Shown piece by piece: positions 6,478 to 8,361 of a stretch of 8,361 bases of DNA (positions are counted from its first letter, which is position 1; every line of letters starts with the position of its first letter). A model generated the notes under the pieces. That model was not told the DNA's origin. It saw only the letters and a program-made list of their open reading frames with translations, and did not search any database. The stretch spans positions 1 to 8,361 of the forward strand of contig CAMPIU010000115.1 of assembly GCA_946886545.1 (NCBI GenBank), written 5' to 3'. Source of the DNA: an uncultured Flavobacteriales bacterium (GTDB lineage Bacteria; Bacteroidota; Bacteroidia; Flavobacteriales; Crocinitomicaceae). The position numbers were made by a program, and so were the translations under genes.

Positions 6478-7392
6478 TTAAAATTTAATCCGATACTCTA
6501 AGTTTGCAATAAAATGCCTTGTCAAGCCGTCCGGACGGGCATCTCTAAAGATAAATGGCATGCCCGCATTAAGTTGGATTACGTTTTTACTGTTTATTTC
6601 ATAATCCAGGTAAAGATTGCCGTTTAATGTAAGTCCCTGCGAGCCTTTGATTTCTTGTTTAACGTTAAACTCGTCTGTGTGTTTGTCGTTTGCCAAGTGA
6701 AAGATCGGCAGAATACTGGGGGTCAGTTTTAGTTTTGATTTAATCTTTATCGGATAAGATACCCGTAGTAAAACATCGCCGCTTCTTTCAAATTTATTGG
6801 TTGATTGAAAGCTTCTCAGTTTAGAATCAATGGGATAATTCGCAGCAATAAATTGATTGTTATTTTGGGTTAACGGCTGTTGAATGGCAGCTACAAATTG
6901 AATTTTCCCGATTTCATATCCTACTCCAAGTATTAAATCAACTGTTCCCAGACTTGCCTGGTAGTCCATTGGGAGCGGGAGATTGTTATGGGTCCTGTTT
7001 GCGTTCGATAATGGTATTTTTGTGCCCAAGGTAAATTTGAGTCTTTTGCCGGCTTTGTAGTTGGCGTTTACAAAAATGTCCGAAAGTCCGAAGACAGATA
7101 TCCCATTTCCGTTTTGAGCAAGTGTTGTCAGTTTTACGTCAAGTCCGAATTTCTTGCTCAATTGTCTGTTATACTCTAAATAGGCACCGTAAACAGAAAT
7201 AGAGTTGTCTGCTTTTCCGAAAAAAGCACCTGCCTTGAATTGATTATTCAAAACTTTTGTACTGTCCGTACTATTGGGTTTAAAGCTGTCGATGGTACAA
7301 AAGCCGGCGTCACTGCAGCCTTGTGCGTATAAATAGTTTGCAACTAACGTTTGTAAGACCAGTGTGATTAAAATAGATTTCAATGTTGTCAT
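6478..7392 (-). CDS. Outer-membrane beta-barrel protein of unknown function
   Basis: The 304-residue protein starts with a signal peptide (hydrophobic segment about 6-20, likely cut after Ala23 in LYAQG), so it is exported. The remainder alternates polar and hydrophobic residues in beta-strand-like stretches separated by Asn/Ser-rich turns, and ends in EYRIKF with a C-terminal Phe, the usual signal for barrel assembly. Barrel-like stretches include FKAGAFFGKADNSISVYGAY, LKFTLGTKIPLSNA and LGTVDLILGVGYEIG, resembling the transporter-like barrels annotated as phenol-degradation MetA-type proteins, but the resemblance is only general. The mature N-terminus carries two cysteines in GCSDAGFC (Cys26, Cys32). 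A lipoprotein is less likely because the residues before Cys26 (YAQG) fit a lipobox poorly. It lies 94 bases downstream of the membrane-protein gene on the same strand and may share its transcript. Substrate unknown. Confidence 0.8.
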   Translation of the reverse strand: MTTLKSILITLVLQTLVANYLYAQGCSDAGFCTIDSFKPNSTDSTKVLNNQFKAGAFFGKADNSISVYGAYLEYNRQLSKKFGLDVKLTTLAQNGNGISVFGLSDIFVNANYKAGKRLKFTLGTKIPLSNANRTHNNLPLPMDYQASLGTVDLILGVGYEIGKIQFVAAIQQPLTQNNNQFIAANYPIDSKLRSFQSTNKFERSGDVLLRVSYPIKIKSKLKLTPSILPIFHLANDKHTDEFNVKQEIKGSQGLTLNGNLYLDYEINSKNVIQLNAGMPFIFRDARPDGLTRHFIANLEYRIKF

Positions 7393-7486
7393 ATTTTGCT
7401 ATCGTTGAGTCATTAACTGCTGCTAATTAGTTTGCCGGGTTTTTATTTCACTGAAAGCTCCAATTTACGAAAAACTGTTGAAGCGC

Positions 7487-7903
7487 TTAATCAACACTTT
7501 TGTTAATCGGTTTTGTTTTGTTGGTAAACCAAAGAAACGTGAAAAGTATAAAGAGCTTTACCAAAGTTCCCCATGATTTTATTAAAACGCCAAATTCTTT
7601 TTGCATTGCAAAATCATTCTTATCAAAAAAGGAATAGATGTAAGTAAATAGGATATATACTATTAATGCCACATAAATACCTCTAATTAGATAATTAAGC
7701 CAATTTTTGTTTAAAATTGTTTGAGCCAAATATGTTAGGATAAATACTTTAAGTAGGCCATACTTATAGTGAACCATTACATCACTTGCATAATAAACGT
7801 ATTTCAATTTGGCAATCATCCATACGAGAAGGCATAGAAAAATAATTCCATTGATAATTCTTTGGTTTTTATCATTTCGTAAAATGTGAGCAAGATTCTG
7901 CAT
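7487..7903 (-). CDS. Four-helix integral membrane protein, function unknown
   Basis: I do not recognise this family. The 138-residue protein is short and very hydrophobic, with four probable membrane helices at about 16-33 (IINGIIFLCLLVWMIAKL), 48-64, 72-93 and 108-127, and short charged ends; the N-terminus (HILRNDKNQR) and C-terminus (NKTKPINKS) are basic, consistent with both ends in the cytoplasm. No catalytic or metal-binding motif is visible. The ATG at 7903 is the first after an in-frame TAA upstream. AGGAG lies 13 bases before it, longer than the ideal spacing. It is followed 94 bases later on the same strand by the outer-membrane barrel gene. A TAGTATCC/GGCTACTA imperfect hairpin (7953-7975) lies in its upstream region. 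Base composition is A/T-rich, as expected from its many Phe, Ile, Tyr and Leu codons. Confidence 0.75.
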   Translation of the reverse strand: MQNLAHILRNDKNQRIINGIIFLCLLVWMIAKLKYVYYASDVMVHYKYGLLKVFILTYLAQTILNKNWLNYLIRGIYVALIVYILFTYIYSFFDKNDFAMQKEFGVLIKSWGTLVKLFILFTFLWFTNKTKPINKSVD

Positions 7904-7916
7904 TGGTCTTCGGTTG

Positions 7917-7921
7917 CTCCT
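7917..7921 (-). promoter_or_regulatory. Possible Shine-Dalgarno sequence (AGGAG)
   Basis: On the minus strand AGGAG lies 13 bases before the ATG at 7903. It is the only such motif seen close to a start in this window, but the spacing is long and its use is uncertain in a phylum that largely ignores this signal. Confidence 0.3.
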
Positions 7922-7989
7922 AATTTATTTACATCCGCTACTTCATTCAGCCTAGTATCCTAATAGTGGCTACTAAGCCCTATAAGCTA

Positions 7990-8299
7990 TCTGCGTTTCA
8001 AAATACAAATTATTCTGTAGCCTGGTTTGGATAGCATTGAAAAATCCATGCATTTCATCCTTTGCGCCCTTCTTTTCTTTGCGGTTCATATAATGAGCTT
8101 GACACATCCATCTGCGTAAATCTGCGTGCAATATTGGAAATGTATTTTAAGTTCGGAAACAATCCGCGTATCCATCGAAAGAATCCATGCATTTTCATCC
8201 TTTGCATTCCAAAAATATAACAGCCAGATGTAGCTCTATCGCAGATGGAGATGTTATTATGCCTATTCTTCTGCGTTCCTCCGCGCTCGTCTGCGGGAA
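7990..8299. repeat. Degenerate TGCG-word repeats
   Basis: Short related words recur: TCTGCGT at 7990-7996, TTTGCG at 8061 and CTTTGCGG near 8078-8084, ATCTGCGT twice in tandem within 8110-8127, AATCCGCGTATCC at 8161-8173, TCTGCGTTCCTCCGCG at 8270-8284, and GTCTGCGGG at 8289-8297. CCATCTGCG (8108-8116) also recurs inverted as CGCAGATGG (8240-8248). On the minus strand they read as CGCAGATTTACGCAGATGG and GGGCGCAAAGGATG, a pattern I know as a scattered non-coding repeat family in Bacteroidota-type genomes. Orientation and function are unknown. Confidence 0.6.
8035..8205. repeat. Pair of imperfect direct repeats (about 31 bases each, 139 bases apart)
   Basis: The core AATCCATGCATTTCATCC runs from 8043 and continues to 8065 (TTTGC). 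The second copy (8182-8205) is identical over the same stretch except for one extra T. Similarity extends upstream with small changes: CATTGAAA at 8036-8043 against CATCGAAAG at 8173-8181. The core contains the palindrome ATGCAT. It is a direct repeat, not part of any coding frame that I can support. Confidence 0.85.
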
Positions 8300-8361
8300 A
8301 AAACCTAGAGCGAAGCGAAACAACAAATTACCGGCTTGAAACACGATTAAGCTCAATCAGT

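Larger units (their letters stand above)
7904..8361. other. Non-coding, repeat-rich region
   Basis: These 458 bases contain no convincing gene on either strand; the longest frames are short and built from the repeat words. The left part (7904-7990) is the upstream region of the membrane-protein gene. From about 7990 onward the sequence is dominated by degenerate words containing CTGCGT, CCGCG or TTTGCG (or their complements). No tRNA, rRNA, CRISPR or terminator structure was recognised. Confidence 0.7.

Noticed and set aside
6390..6480. Possible integron attC-like site (minus strand GCGTTAGAC just after the barrel gene stop, matching the GTTRRRY core)
   Set aside because: No matching RYYYAAC partner at the right distance and no long imperfect palindrome were found, and no integrase is present. 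A seven-base degenerate match is expected by chance.
7953..7975. Imperfect hairpin TAGTATCC-TAATAGT-GGCTACTA upstream of the membrane-protein gene, as a riboswitch or terminator
   Set aside because: The stem is short with a mismatch, there is no U-tract and no recognisable riboswitch core.
8056..8208. Minus-strand open frame of about 50 codons across the repeat region
   Set aside because: It is composed of the repeat words themselves (Arg-rich, from CGCAGA and CGCAAAG), with no ribosome site or domain.

Overview
The window looks like a chromosomal segment of a member of the Bacteroidota, probably in or near the Flavobacteriales. The aconitase is the long AcnB form (923 aa). Start codons sit behind A/T-rich leaders with no good Shine-Dalgarno sequence in most cases. 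One promoter has a perfect Bacteroidota -7 box (TAnnTTTG), and there is a typical small outer-membrane beta-barrel with a C-terminal Phe. The genus cannot be fixed from this sequence alone.

Layout. Positions 1-1473 (minus strand) hold the first 491 residues of a large NACHT-type STAND NTPase. It has a putative N-terminal membrane anchor, a helical/coiled-coil linker and clear Walker A, Walker B and sensor motifs, and it runs off the left edge with no stop. It is much more A/T-rich than the rest of the window and looks like an accessory, defence-type gene. A 244-base divergent spacer separates it from acnB (1718-4489, plus), a complete TCA-cycle aconitase followed by a strong hairpin terminator. 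Convergent with acnB is a complete soluble epoxide hydrolase-like alpha/beta-hydrolase (4578-5543, minus). Just beyond the hydrolase start lies a second, diverged copy of the last 34 codons of acnB plus part of its 3' untranslated region (5641-5760), with its own large terminator. The hydrolase is therefore bracketed by direct repeats of the acnB tail 1,256 bases apart.

The right half is minus-strand: a short class I SAM-dependent methyltransferase (5816-6265), an outer-membrane beta-barrel protein (6478-7392) and a four-helix membrane protein of unknown function (7487-7903). The last 458 bases (7904-8361) have no convincing gene. They hold degenerate repeats built on TGCG-containing words (CTGCGT, TTTGCG and their complements), including an imperfect ~31-base direct repeat.

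The genes do not form one pathway. acnB is the housekeeping anchor. The two items most worth a second look are the membrane-anchored NACHT protein at the left edge, whose C-terminal sensor and possible partners lie outside the window, and the acnB-tail duplication around the epoxide hydrolase. The duplication records a past recombination at acnB and predicts a precise excision that would leave aconitase intact.
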